Below are positions 1-11,300 of a DNA stretch of 64,000 bases, piece after piece (positions within the stretch are counted from its first letter, which is position 1; the number at the start of each line of letters is the position of its first letter). The notes beneath the pieces are model-generated. The model ran no database searches, had not been told where the DNA came from, and saw only the letters and a program-made list of their open reading frames with translations. A program made the position numbers and the translations under genes. The stretch comes from Girardinichthys multiradiatus (Eukaryota > Chordata > Actinopteri > Cyprinodontiformes > Goodeidae), in contig NC_061802.1 of the NCBI RefSeq assembly GCF_021462225.1, positions 4,979,859 to 5,043,858 of the forward strand. The letters run 5' to 3'.

Positions 1-954
1 CCCCAAGTGGTCAAATAGTTATTAGTAAAATTAAGCAGAAAATTGTCCGCTGTTCGTTTGATGTAGCCCCCCCAACCCTTCAGCAGCTGAGGTGATTGAG
101 CCTTCATCATTGTAGATGGAACAGCTGCATATCGTATCAAGAGATCAAAAATTACTTTAATTTGGTTATTGCTGTGGTATTTCAGTAGTACTTATGTCAG
201 CTCTATAGAAAACAATTTAATGTTTCTGTTGTTCAGCTTGTTGTTTACTGCAGCTTTCCTCCTAAAGGTAAGAGAGTTCTTGTCAGTTTGTCTACTGATT
301 TTAAAGGTTGGTAGTTTGCTTAAAATTAGCATTATTCACCTTCCTTTTTGTATTGCAAACATTTCAATGCAAAGTTTTTAATAAAATTATTTTATTGTAT
401 TTCTTGTCTTATCGTAATGTTGATTGAATGTTAATAGAATTAATGCATTTACTTTTTTGTAAAACACCATAAGTTGTGATGATGGGGTGGTGTCACAAAA
501 ACTCTGGGTCTAGAAAATACTGCTAAATATAATATATATAAATATATATGGATGGATGGATGTTGTTCAATTTTATTATAACAATGCCAAAAAGTATGGC
601 ATTAAGTCCTATACCTTTAGAAAGATTGCTTGTTGCCCTTAAATAGTACCACATTTGTAAGGAAAAAGCATTATTGGATGGAGCAGAAGCCTTGAGTTTG
701 TGGCTTGCACCCAAAAAATGTTCCAAATCTAGCATCCGTTATATTCTGACTTGTCTTTGCTCATATAAACTGTATTTTATAATGGCTGAATTCCCAAAAC
801 AGCTGTTACCATTTACATAGTTTATTGCTTTTATTGTCAGCAAAATTATTCTGAAATATTGACTGCAATGCAGTTACCTTTAACTTTGTTTTTACTATCA
901 AATAAACAAAGATGCAATTGCCAGGTAAGTTTTTAAATTTGCCCCCTTAAGCTG
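1..954. other. AT-rich unique sequence, no feature recognised
   Basis: No open frame here resembles a known protein and no transposon end was recognised. The only simple structure is a short TA-rich tract running into four GGAT-type units near 526-562. Short frames in this stretch have the composition of chance AT-rich translation. Confidence 0.6.
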
Positions 955-1039
955 TTATTGCACAAAAACACAATAAAATCGAATAACTGTCAGAAATTGG
1001 AAGTTGTGGCAAAAGCACTCACTCTTTGTATGTATTTTA

Positions 1040-1706
1040 ATAACTTGTACTCGTACACGTCGTCTTCCAGAGACACCCAGACGTCCCTTTCCCCAGACAC
1101 CTCCTCCAGCGGGACCCCAAGGCGTTCCCAGGCCAGCCGAGGGACATAGTCCCTCCAGGATGTCCTGGGCCGTCCCCTGGGCCTCCTCCCGGTGGGACGT
1201 GCCTGGAACACCTCCCGAGGAAGGCGTCCAGGAGGCATACGGTATAGATGCCCGAGCCACCTCAACTGGCAGCAGCTCTACTCCGAGCCCCTCCCGGATG
1301 GCCGAGCTCCTCACCCTATCTCTAAGGGAGAGCCCAGCCACCCTACGGAGGAAGCTCATTTCAGCTGCTTGTATCCGGGATCTCGTTCTTTCGGTCATGA
1401 CCCAAAGTTCATGGCCATAGGTGAGGGTAGAAACGTAGACCGACCGGTAAATTGAGAGCTTCACTTTCAGCTCAGCTCTCACTTCACTTCACCACAACGG
1501 AGCGGCACAGTGCCCCCATTACTGTGGCAGCCGCCCTGATCCTTCTGTCGATCTCCCGCTCCATTCTTCCCTGACTCATGAACAAGACCCCAAGATACTT
1601 AAACTCCTCCACTTGAGGCAGGAACTCCCCTCCAACTTGAAGAGGACAAGCCACCCTTTTCCGGTCGAGAACCATGGCCTCTGACTTGGAGGAGCTGATT
1701 TTAATA
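1040..1706 (-). pseudogene. Rex3-like (RTE-type) LINE fragment, C-terminal part of the reverse transcriptase ORF
   Basis: On the minus strand the translation carries the end of the reverse transcriptase and the region after it: EEFKYLGVLF, ALCRSVVVK, TLTYGHELWVMTERTRSR, AAEMSFLRRVAGLSLRDRVR, then in another frame RWLGHLYRMPPGRLPREVF and WRDYVPRLAWERLGVP. This order matches the abundant teleost RTE/Rex3-type LINE. The frame breaks twice, near 1480 (small indel plus stop) and near 1260. Sequence 5' to SSKSEAMVLDRKR (the whole catalytic palm) is absent. The 3' end stops inside the ORF near VSLEDD, so the normal 3' tail is missing as well and this is an internal fragment. GC content is clearly higher than in the flanks. 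The family name is remembered, not searched; the LINE identity is secure. Confidence 0.85.
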
Positions 1707-1739
1707 ACTATACAGCCAAAAAAGTAAATAAAAATCAAT

Positions 1740-2135
1740 GTAGCATATTAAATTTGGGTCATAAGACAGTAAACCATCAAGATGTTCCTCTTTAATAAAA
1801 TCCTCAATATCTTTAAGCACATTAGCTGATAAAATCTTCCATCAGATAAATACATTGTTTTATTCGGTTTCTTACCTGTATGATGGTCTAAGGGAAAACC
1901 TAAATGTGTAACAGAATGCAACTGCAGCTTCTGTTCTTCTCTTTGCTGTATCTAAAATGTAGGGTGCAAAATAAAAGTATTAATAATGTGGTTGGGACTG
2001 TTTTATGTACCAAGCAGAAAGAGTTTTTAGCCACCAGCTGAGGGAACACAAACGGTGACTTTCATAAAGAAAAGTAAACCCTGTTAATATTCTATCATTG
2101 CAGCTAAGGAATTTTAACCATATTCATTCAACAAA
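1740..2135. other. Unique sequence, nothing recognised
   Basis: An AT-rich stretch between the LINE fragment and the Tc1 relic. I see no transposon ends, RNA gene or protein-like frame. Confidence 0.5.
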
Positions 2136-2137
2136 GA

Positions 2138-2592
2138 AGTGCCTCAGCAGTGGGGACACACACAACTAATGCTAATGCTCAGACACATGGCCACAACAAC
2201 CTGGCACCTCCCCCTCAGTGCAGGTCACCATCTTGCCCAACTAGCTCTGTGGGCTGGCATCTCATTCCTCAAGAAGCATTTAAGTCGGTCAGTGTGGTTA
2301 TGTTGGTCAATCTGGTACGATTAACACCTAAAGCTGATCCCACAAGTGTTTAATGCTGTAGAACTCGGGGCTGCAGGTGGGTTGGTTGGTCCTGTCTACT
2401 ACCAGATTTTGCAGGTAGCCTCTGATAAACTCTGTATTAGGAAGCCGTTTAGAGTTTATAGTCTGGACAAAAGAGTGGAGATATTGGATTACCACTGGTT
2501 GCATGACCTCACTTTGACATATTTTTGCATGGCCTCTAGATGAAGGGCCATGTTTTTCCAGCCCCACATGATCACACTGCCTCCACCTTAAG
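2138..2592 (-). pseudogene. Decayed Tc1/mariner transposase 3' region
   Basis: The minus-strand translation near 2328-2360 reads EFYSIKHLWDQL, a decayed form of the Tc1 motif (S/N)PIEHLWDQL that carries the catalytic glutamate. On the plus strand the sequence matches a familiar teleost Tc1 relic, with the phrases CAGACACATGGCCACAAC, GTTATGTTGGTCAATCTGG and CCCACATGATCACACTGCC. Stops and indels interrupt the frame throughout. No terminal repeats were found, so the element boundaries are approximate. It lies just upstream of two SINE copies. The catalytic domain is only partly represented and cannot be functional. Confidence 0.6.
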
Positions 2593-2649
2593 CTGTTTGG
2601 AATTAATTTTCATAGACACAACCCACAAACTCAACTCTTCTGTGAAAAC

Positions 2650-2816
2650 CCACAGTCTTTGGACTGTGGGAGGAAGCCAGAGTACCTGGTGAGAACCCAC
2701 GCATGCACGGGGAGAACATGCAAACTCCATGCAGAAAGACCCCTGGTCGGGAATCGAACCCAGGACCTTCTTGCTGCAAGGCAACAGTGCTACCAACAGC
2801 ACCACTGTGCAGCCCT
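2650..2816 (-). mobile_element. tRNA-derived SINE, minus strand, partial
   Basis: On the minus strand the unit begins with a tRNA-like head: TGTTGGTAGCACTGTTGCC covers the A-box region and CCTGGGTTCGATTCCC contains the B box. The body follows with GTTTGCATGTTCTCCCCGTG and a GGAAGCC-type block ending near 2650. The same unit recurs at 3046-3292 and in fuller form at 61095-61450. The 3' body seen in the 61-kb copy is missing here. It is a retroposed pol III unit and not a tRNA gene. Confidence 0.75.
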
Positions 2817-3045
2817 ATTTTTCTCAAAATATGATTTTTAATTATAATTATTGATAAATATTAATTAATCAATAATCATAATCCCAACATATATAACAGA
2901 TACAGATTCTAAGAACTGTGCAAGTGTAGTAGGATAATAATGTGTATAAAGAGTGCCAACTGTCCTCGTGTATGTTTGTGTGAAAACAAACTATTTTCAG
3001 AAACTGGGCTTGTGCAAATAACAATTTAAAGTAAAATATCAGATT

Positions 3046-3292
3046 AATCCATCCATCCACAGAGGCAAACAGAACAGACAAGCATGCATAGAAACACTCA
3101 CATCTAAGGGCTATTTAAAGAGGCCAATTAATCTAACAATCATGTTTTTTTGACTGTAAGAGGAAGTCAGAGTACCCAGAGAGAGCCCACACATTTACTG
3201 GGAGAACATGCACTCTGCATGCTGAGATTCAAACCCAGGACCTTCATGCTGCAAGGCAACAGTACTGCCAACTGTGCCACCAAACAGCCCCA
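3046..3292 (-). mobile_element. tRNA-derived SINE, minus strand, second copy
   Basis: This is the same SINE family and orientation as 2650-2816, about 230 bp further on. It extends further into the body (CACTCACATCTAAGG and GCCAATTAATCTAACAATC) and ends in CATCCATCCA-like sequence at its 3' tail. The head has diverged: the B box reads as GGGTTTGAATCTC on the minus strand. The substitutions differ from those in the neighbouring copy, so the two look like separate insertions and not a recent tandem duplication. Confidence 0.7.
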
Positions 3293-3555
3293 GATTGATA
3301 CAAGTCTAATTTGGAGGCAGATTTGGAAGTCAGCCAGTGTGAAGTGAGCAAAAGATTAAACAAAGCAGTGGCCTTTTTGCCTGACCAGGTTTTTTTTTAT
3401 TTATATTACCAATTGTTTGATGGCCTGATACATTTAAAAGTGACAAAAATGGAAAAAGCAGTAAAAATCTATAAGGTGACAAATGCTTTTTCACAGCACT
3501 TTATACTAAACAGCTGCCAACACATATTGGCTTAAATGTTCATAGCCAACCCAGA

Positions 3556-3852
3556 AATCACCCAGGTTCTGACCTGCTACAGACCGTGAAGAAAATTTTA
3601 CAGCAAGATGAAATGAGAAGGGGCTGACCAAGAAAGATGCCAGTGGTTGAAAATGTTTAACTTCAAGATCAGCTGAAATTTGCTGCTGCCAGTTGGCTTC
3701 AACAGAAAAGCTTTATGATCAGACGAGACTAAAAACACTGTGTTTGATCATAATGATAAGGATGTTTAGAAGGGTCAAGATGAGGCTTTCAAACCTAAAA
3801 ACATTATAACAACTTCCAAGAATGATGTGGCAACCAAGTGTAATAATGGAAA
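3556..3852 (+). mobile_element. Possible old Tc1-like relic next to the DD36E element
   Basis: The plus strand holds weak matches to the middle of a Tc1 transposase gene, such as TTTATGATCAGACGAGAC followed by CTTTCAAACCTAAAAACATT and AACTTCCAAGAATGATGTGG. These resemble the coding sequence around W(S)DE and NTIPTFKHGGG. The frame is lost and no ends are visible. The DD36E element at 3855 is inserted at the end of this stretch. The call rests on pattern similarity only. Confidence 0.35.
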
Positions 3853-3854
3853 TA

Positions 3855-3885
3855 CAGGGGTTGGACAATGAAACTGAAACACCTG
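3855..3885. repeat. Left terminal inverted repeat of the DD36E Tc1 element
   Basis: This 31-bp repeat starts CAGGGGTTGGAC and ends AACACCTG. It is preceded by TA at 3853-3854 and is the exact reverse complement of 5091-5121. Confidence 0.95.
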
Positions 3886-4004
3886 GTTTTAGACCACAAT
3901 AATTTATTAGTATGGTGTAGGGCCTCCTTTTGCGGCCAATACAGCATCAATTCGTCTTGGGAATGACATATACAAGTCCTGCACAGTGGTCAGAGGGATT
4001 TTAA

Positions 4005-4935
4005 CTATTCTTCTTGCAGGATAGTGGCCAGGTCACTACGTGATACTGGTGGAGGAAAACGTTTTCTGACTCGCTCCTCCAAAACACCCCAAAGTGGCTC
4101 AATAATATTTAGATCTGGTGACTGTGCAGGCCATGGGAGATGTTCAACTTCACTTTCATGTTCATCAAACCAATCTTTCACCAGTCTTGCTGTGTGTATT
4201 GGTGCATTGTCATCCTGATACACGGCACCGCCTTCAGGATACAATGTATGAACCATTGGATGCACATGGTCCTCAAGAATGGTTTGGTAGTCCTTGGCAG
4301 TGACGCGCCCATCTAGCACAAGTATTGGGCCAAGGGAATGCCATGATATGGCAGCCCAAACCATCACTGATCCACCCCCATGCTTCACTCTGGGCATGCA
4401 ACAGCCTGGGTGGTACGCTTCTTTGGGGATTCTCCACACCGTAACTCTCCTGGATGTGGGGAAAACAGTAAAGGTGGACTCATCAGAGAACAATACGTTT
4501 CACATTGTCCACAGCCCAAGATTTGCGCTCCTTGCACCATTGAAACTGACGTTTGGAATTGGCATGAGTGATCAAAGGTTTGGCTATAGCAGCCCAGCCG
4601 TGTATATTGACCCTGTGGAGCTCCCGACGGACAGTTCTGGTGGAAACAGGAGAGTTGAGGTGCACATTTAATTCTGCCGTGATTTGGGCAGCCGTGGTTT
4701 TGTGTTTTTTGGATACAATCCGGGTTAGCACCCGAACATCCCTTTCAGACAGCTTCCTCTTGCGACCACAGTTAATCCTGTTGGATGTGTTTCGTCCTTC
4801 TTGGTGGTATGCTGACATTACCCTGGATACCGTGGCTCTTGATACATCACAAAGACTTGCTGTCTTGGTCACAGATGCGCCAGCAAGATGTGCACCAACA
4901 ATTTGTCCTCTTTTGAACTCTGGTATGTCACCCAC
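4005..4935 (-). pseudogene. Tc1 transposase (DD36E), one frameshift
   Basis: This encodes a cut-and-paste DNA transposase that would bind the terminal repeats and insert at TA. The N-terminal part (from MGDIPEFKRGQIVGAHLAG, start at 4935) has paired-type helix-turn-helix sequence, including SVTKTASLCDVSRATVSRV, then a basic GRKRKLSERD linker and a second HTH. The catalytic part continues in another frame from about 4493: FSDESTF (first D), YQDDNAPIH (second D), SPDLNIIEPLWGVLEERV (E). The break lies near 4490-4505, where NVKRIVL meets a stop just before SDEST. A single-base indel there would explain both halves, which together total about 310 residues against about 340 in the family. The last part is cut by a stop after ATILQEE. 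The ATG at 4935 is the natural start, facing the right TIR. Confidence 0.9.
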
Positions 4936-5090
4936 AATGTTGTGTGCATTTCAATATTTTGAGCAAAACTGTGCTCTTACCCTGCTAATTGAACCTTCAC
5001 ACTCTGCTCTTACTGGTGCAATGTGCAATCAATGAAGACTGGCTACCAGGCTGGTCCAATTTAGCCATGAAACCTCCCATATTAAAATGA

Positions 5091-5121
5091 CAGGTGTTTC
5101 AGTTTCATTGTCCAACCCCTG
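5091..5121. repeat. Right terminal inverted repeat of the DD36E Tc1 element
   Basis: This 31-bp repeat ends GTCCAACCCCTG and is followed by TA at 5122-5123. It matches the left repeat without a mismatch. Confidence 0.95.
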
Positions 5122-5123
5122 TA

Positions 5124-8100
5124 TGTCTTGGTCTAAAGAATCACCCTTTCGAGGTTCTGGTATTGTCTTGGAATTTACTGTTTTTACTGTCTTGTGATGG
5201 ACTCTAGATTTCTTCTCTCAAGACCAGTCATGACTACAGCTAACATTCTTTTTATAGCCAATAAATGTGAAATTCCTGGCTACATTCAAATTTAACCAAT
5301 AAACTTTGAACATTTCAACTCTAGCACCTGTGAAGAAACACTTTTCTGTGCAAATATAGTGAAGAGGTTTTTGTCTGTAGAACACACAGAAAGAACGTTA
5401 ACTGTTTTAAATCCTCACCCTCCACATGCCACTGTGCCTGCAGCTAATGCCAATTCTGTAAACTGTCAACTCAGTGTATGCTCTTTAACCTGGCACCAGG
5501 TTGTCAGATTTATTGGACCATTGGCATGTGGTTAAAGGTCTGCTTACACTCCTCAAAAGTGCTAAGATTTTAATGCCTTTCTTAACCACATATCTAGTTT
5601 CTCAGATGTATATGCAGATGATACAGTTGGTGCATTCCATAACAGTCGGACTGACTGTTATGGACTAATGAGTCCTTTAAAACGGTGTGCAAAACCATGC
5701 AGAAGAATGTACAATCTTTTTAGGTTCTTATTTGTTTTTAAATGTAACATTTTATATACTGGTGATCTCATTGAGAAAGACAGATCTGTTCTAGATATGA
5801 AAAATGGGAAAATAGCTTCACAGCATGCGACTTTCTGGTAGGATATGATTTTGGGCTATTTCGTTCATCCTACTTAAAATTTGTTGACTGTGCTAAAAAT
5901 CCAGACCTGTACCAGTAAACCCACCAATTTAAATTCAGTATTCCATTTTTTTTCCAGTGAACAGTGTTCAAGTATCCAGGCAGAAACATGCCAGGATGTT
6001 GCTAATGCTTGCTAGAATAATGGACATGTTAAATTACAAGTTTCTACTGACAATATGACATTTATGTCAGTTATTAGTATGTGTAAAATTCTCGATTTCT
6101 TATAACCGCCATCAGTGTCTCTACGCCTAAAAGAGATAAGTTTATGCTTTTGGTGATGTCACAGCAATTTTGTTTAAATAAAAACAAAAATGAAACATGA
6201 GAAATGAAACCTTGTGTTAAATGCTTACAGTGAATAAAGTAAGTATTAAAACATCAGACTGGAAGCTTCTCCTGTGAAATTATGTTAAGTATGTTAGCAT
6301 AGAGAATTATGGAGAGAAAGCTTCCAAAAGAGCAAGAAGCCCCAACGTACTACCTTCTTCACCTTTACTGTGACAATCATCACCCCACCTTATTCTGGGA
6401 TGTCCTGTAGTTATGTTCTTCAATTATGTCTTACTCTTTAATGTTGGTGCTGCACACTGATATTTAGTCAACCACTGCAATTTTAGCTGCTTCGTTGAAA
6501 CGTAGCTGTCTCACCCTGGAATCAAAGCACAGATAGAGACTCCTCAGGCAATGAGAGAGAGAGATGAACACTTATTTCTCTATCCTTTCAGGCTACACCT
6601 GCAATTTGATTTGAAACTGGAAGGTTTTTCAGCATTCCAAGCAACTTTCAAGGTAAATGTTTTGTATGCTAATTTATCTACTCTCTGTTAGATATAATAT
6701 TTAACCCCTAAAAATATTTATACAAAAATTAACCAAAGAAATCAAAAAGAGACAAGAATCTACCACAGCAATTATGTGTAAAGTGTACAGGGTAGGCTAA
6801 AAAGTGTAATGTCATGAAATTTCATTTACAGTAAATCCTTTATTAATATAAATATATTTAAAAATAATAGTATTTTACACAATTAAACATGGGGAAAACA
6901 TATGAGACTTTCTGCAAGGTTAGGTAATACAGGTTTGATGCAGGTTGACTCTGGGTTAAAACTGGGACACATATGGGTGTTTTGTACAATTTCTAATAAT
7001 ATTTAAGTTTGAAAGAGGATACAAATAGCCTGGGCACATAAACGCATACAGTATGCACACATACACTCCTGTATGCAATGTTGCTGCAGTCCATTAGACT
7101 TTGTAGTCACAAGTTTATTCACAAATGTTTTAAAGTCCTGTCAGACATTTTATTTGATATGAAGTCTGAAATTTGACTGAGCAGTCACTCTGTGATAGAT
7201 TTACTGCTATGTTTTTTCTTTATTGGTTGGAAAATATAATTTCTCAAACCTTGGTATAGGGTGTAAACAGTTCCATTTGGATTCATCTTTTTTAAGCGTA
7301 AAGGTCTTGTATTTTGTACAGATTCAGCTTTCCAAACATAATAAAGCTTTTCTATCAAATCTTGCAACTATGCAATTATGCAATGTCCACTGTCTTTTCC
7401 TTTAAACATGCAAACTATGGTCTGTTGAGTGTAAAATCAAGCTGTTTAACTATTTGCAAATTCCCTAGAAGGTCTGAATCTGAGTTGGACTTTGGAGGAT
7501 GTCTCTTAATGGCTTTGAATATTTCTTGCTGATTTTATGTCCTCAGTGCAGAACAGTAACTCAAAATTATTTGCCTTTCATACAATACATAAACCAAGCT
7601 GTGGCAAACATGGTAAAGGATGCTTGCCATGTTCCTAGAAAAGACTTGAAAACCAGGCATGCACGCACCACACCCACACAGAGGAATCTCCCTCAACCCA
7701 AGGTGGCTACAACCCAATAGAGATTTAGAAATGCTGCATTTTATGCTGAAGGCACTCCACACAGGTGCGGTAGGATGACCTTTTAATCACACGCACACCT
7801 TGTAAGACCGACTAAATGAGAGAGATAAAAAAAGTGGGTTTATCTACAATAGGCCCAGAGCCAGAAAATCCATTTATCTTATCCGGTGAACATGTGTATG
7901 TATGTCTCCTCTGTCTGACAAGCTTTGATTTACTGTTTGGCACATGAGACCCACAAAAGCTGGCCTGAGATAAATCAAGTCATCATGTCAGAGAGGGAAA
8001 GACCCACGATCATGTCAAATGCATTTTTTCTTTTGGTCAGAGTGGTTCTCTTCCCCCTTTGCTCACCCTGTCATTATGTGCCTACTTTGTATCTTGTAAC

Positions 8101-8868
8101 TTATCTGATTTTCTATTGCAGATTAAAAGATCTAAATTTTTAAATTACATGGTGTAAATGGTGAACTTATTTTTTAATAATGGCATATCAAACCTGAATG
8201 AAAACATTGTTTATATTAAGACAACTCTCAGAATGCTGATAAAATATGTAAACTGGATTCGTGATTCCGCTTTGGTCCAACAAGTTATGACTTCAGTCTG
8301 AATAAATGAACTAAACAAGTGGAACGTCTGGGATGTTGACAAGTTTTGACAACAGAGGAAAATTTTAAAAAACATTGAACACTGATCTGACAGTGTTCTG
8401 TAACTCTGCTCAAATGACTAGAGCAGCACAGTTTCCTTCAGTGGTTAATAACTTGACTGCAGACATGAAAGACACTGGAGAATACTGGTGAGAACAATGA
8501 ACAGGCAGCAGGCCAATACCTACTCTGCAAGAACAAATTGACATCATCCTGTTCTAGCAGCCCTGGTTTGTGAGTTCTGGTAGCTTGCTCTGGGCAGAAC
8601 TCTGAGTGTTTACCTGTAATTAAAACATTTTCTTTTCTAGGGCTAAATTAAAGAAGATTATACATTGATATGTTGACATTTCTTTTAAAAAACTGAATGT
8701 TAAATGGTACGTTTAAATATTTCACATGACTGTACACAAACATCCTGGAAAGGTTAGATTAACTGGTGAACCTTGTTTACCAACCAGGGTGTGGCATAGT
8801 TCTGGCTGGACAATTGACCACTTCTTGTCAGAATTTGTAGAGTTTGTTTAAACTAGTTGATTTCCTCA
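5124..8868. other. Long AT-rich stretch without recognisable genes
   Basis: About 3.7 kb with no transposon end, RNA gene or convincing exon that I can identify. Open frames of 60-75 codons occur on both strands, but their composition is that of AT-rich noise and none shows a motif. There is a short CACACA-type tract near 7050. Unrecognised old repeats may be present. Confidence 0.5.
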
Positions 8869-8869
8869 C

Positions 8870-9430
8870 AAACCTTACTTGAATTTTTTTACCTTAGAAC
8901 TTTCTGATGCCTATTTCAGAATCTCAACGTAGGCCATATTTATCCAGCCCAAAACCAGTCTTGATGTGTGATTTGGGGTCATTGTCCTGTTAGAACACCT
9001 CAGTGGGTGAATGTTTCAGTAATCTAGCTGTTGATTTGAGAAGAATTTGCAGAATTTGGAGTTGATCCTATTCCATTACCCTACTTTGTGCAGTTCAGCA
9101 GTAACACTAGCAGTTAATCAGCCCCACAGCATGATGGTACCACTCCCATGCTGGACAGTTGGTACTGTATTCTGACCACTAGCCTTACACTGATTCCTCC
9201 TACTTGTCACTTCGCCCAAATTCATTCATCTTCTTCTCATCTTGCCATGAAACTTTTCTCCATAAAGCATTTGGCTTGTCCATGTGGGCATCTAATCATT
9301 TTAGTTGAGGTTTAATTATTTGGTTTTTGAGTTTCATTTTGATTGCAGGCTTTAGCATGCCATCAACTGAACACCAGTTGTTTAGAAATTGCTCTGAAAG
9401 ATTTTCCTAACTTGTGTAAATATTCACTTC
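8870..9430 (-). mobile_element. Strongly decayed Tc1-like relic
   Basis: On the plus strand the text contains two phrases characteristic of reverse-oriented Tc1 transposase genes. One is GATTTGGGGTCATTGTCCTG, the complement of the catalytic-core codons around QDNDPKH. The other is CCCCACAGCATGATGGTACC, the complement of the KHGGG / VWG region. Further on, CTTCTCATCTTGCCATGAAAC and related text fit the upstream part of the gene. No frame stays open and the ends are unrecognisable, so the boundaries are approximate. Confidence 0.5.
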
Positions 9431-10189
9431 TCCTTAGAGAGTGGTGTCAAAACAAAAAAGTATTTTATGTTGATAAAGGCAGATGTACCAGCTCGAGACA
9501 CTCGTGATCAGTAAAGAGAAATGAAAACGCCTTGACCTTGTTAAATAAGAAAAAAACACTATTCAACACTGCTTATAGAAGACTTACGTAAATGTATGTA
9601 TATACTTTAGCCTACATGTAACTTTTTTATGTTGTGTTAATTAGAGAAAATCCATAACAAAATTTTACTTGTGCATCAAGTTGTTAAACATCATTGAAAC
9701 TGTATTATCCTTTACCCTGGAAAAAATTGTTTGATCCTAAAAACTCTTGTAAAAATAAAACTTTTGTAATTTTTATACCCGTGATGAATTTAGGTTATCT
9801 GACTGAAAGTATATATATTTGTTATATGGCCACAGATGCAAACCAGATAATCTGATTTTTAGCATTTGTGGTTGGACAAATAATTACTTATGAGTCTGAG
9901 CTGAGAAAGTGAGGCAAATAGCAAAATGTAATTAAGTGATTTCCTTTCATGGTTATATCCAAATTCTAATAGGAGGCATTAATTTGTTTCTTTATTGAAA
10001 ACTTGTTTTTTGATCAACAAAAGTAATTACAGCTGCTATATATTTGAACCATAGTTGTTAAGATAAAAATGTATAGGTTGCTCTGGATGAGATCAAAATC
10101 TTGTTTATCTTTGCTTCAGTTTGGCAGAAGAAAAAAAAAGTTAATTTGCAATTTAGTGATATGGTAAAAAAAATTGAAACATACACCTG
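9431..10189. other. AT-rich unique sequence
   Basis: No motif, transposon end or coding frame is recognised here. AT content rises before the GC-richer block that begins near 10200. Confidence 0.5.
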
Positions 10190-10560
10190 ACAGCTGAATG
10201 CAAAGTGCAACTAATCAAGTCTCATTTAAACACAGCTGCTGCACTGCTGCTTCTTCCCCAGGGCAGCGAGCAGGGGGGCTGGGGCTGGAAACTGACACTG
10301 TCGGAGCTCGGATGCTGGTAATTCTGCCCTGTGGCTGGAAGCCTTCTGCCAGCTCTACTGGCACAAAGCCAGCCTGTATTCACTCAGTCTCATCTATTGT
10401 GTAACCGCTTTGACGAAATCCCAGGTTCTGAATCAACTCGCCGCCATGGCCGAGTTGATAAAAAGTAATAACCCTTTAATATGCTGTAGCAGCAGTAGCA
10501 CAATTGACATTTCTGCTCAGTCATATCCTCAAAGATCAAAGTTGTGGGATCAACTTAAAC
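10190..10560. promoter_or_regulatory. Candidate conserved non-coding block
   Basis: This block differs from its AT-rich surroundings in being GC-richer and complex, with no simple repeats or known transposon text. It holds ACAGCTGCTGCACTGCTGC (an E-box CAGCTG), GCCGCCATGGCCGAG, and a TAATAACCCTTTAATATG segment with homeodomain-like cores. It could be a distal enhancer or an ancient exon; a pyrimidine tract ending in CTTCTTCCCCAG lies at 10249-10260, but the frame after it soon meets stops. No function can be shown from one sequence. Confidence 0.3.
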
Positions 10561-11138
10561 TGTAGTGGTTACTTCAAAAGACAAATAGACAATCACACAG
10601 CCGGTTTTCAGAGATTGAAGTCTGGATATCAAAGAATGATTTGTGAAAGCTTGATAAAATACTTAGAGGTAAAAACACAGAAAGCAAGGTAATTGATTGG
10701 TTTGTAGGCATGTTAGAGAAAGAACAATGGCCTCATCCCCTTCCTCTCTGCAGCACCTGGATCTCAAATGTCAGAGCAGCTTTACCAGAAGCTGCAGACA
10801 CCAAGGTAATTCTGTAAGTAGTCTGTGTGTGCATGCTTCAGGAATTAAATATATTTTAGAACTTTAAAGGGCTAATAAATAATTAGCACTTATTTAAAAC
10901 TATAAACATGTAGTTTATTTTGTTATAAAAAGTTGATCTTACCTAAAGACCAATTATGCAGCCACCATTCTAAAAAGGTAGCAAATAGGATCATGTAAAA
11001 AAAGCACCAAATGTTCTGTGAATCATTAGAATTCCAGTTCCACAGCATCACCTGCCCACTTGTTGAAAACCGATAGATAATATATATAATACAATATTTC
11101 ATACAGTTTATGAGAAAAACTTCACTCTGTGAAATTCA
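10561..11138. other. Unrecognised sequence before the nested LINEs
   Basis: I see no coding frame or transposon end. The stretch runs up to the (TTGAA)-like tail of the Rex1-like element at about 11139. Confidence 0.5.
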
Positions 11139-11300
11139 AAATCAATTCAATTTAAAAATACTTTATTAATTCCAAAGGGAAATTAAATGTTTCTGTAGCT
11201 CATTATGAAGGTTTCTTCAAAGAGCCGTTGTAGATGCTGATGGCTGTGGGCAGGAAGGATCTCCTGTAGCGCTTTGTCTTACAGCACATCTGAAGAAACC
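11139..11300 (-). mobile_element. Rex1-like LINE, 3' end segment (left half of the split copy)
   Basis: This is the 3' untranslated end of a minus-strand Rex1-like element: an AATTCAATTT tail, ACTTTATTAATTCCAAAGGG, then GCCGTTGTAGATGCTGATGG and AGGAAGGATCTCCTGTAGCG. The same text occurs uninterrupted at 33299-33460. Here it breaks off after TGAAGAAACC (11291-11300). The continuation is found 4 kb away at 15326-15335 (TGAAGAAGCC) and runs on into CTCTGACTGAAGACAC, as in the 33-kb copy. The two halves are therefore one element split by the L2 insertion. Confidence 0.92.

Larger units (their letters stand above)
3855..5121 (-). mobile_element. Tc1 transposon with perfect 31-bp TIRs, DD36E type
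   Basis: The element is 1267 bp long. Both ends begin CAGGGGTTGGACAATGAAAC, and the 31-bp inverted repeats (3855-3885 and 5091-5121) are identical. It is flanked by TA on both sides (3853-3854 and 5122-5123), the standard Tc1/mariner target duplication. A single transposase gene on the minus strand is broken by one frameshift. Catalytic spacing counts 36 residues between the second D and the E, as in the group described as DD36E (Incomer). Perfect TIRs suggest a younger insertion than the decayed Tc1 relics elsewhere in the window. Confidence 0.95.

Noticed and set aside
1004..1420. 138-codon plus-strand, Pro/Ser-rich frame
   Set aside because: It is the antisense of the GC-rich Rex3-like coding strand.
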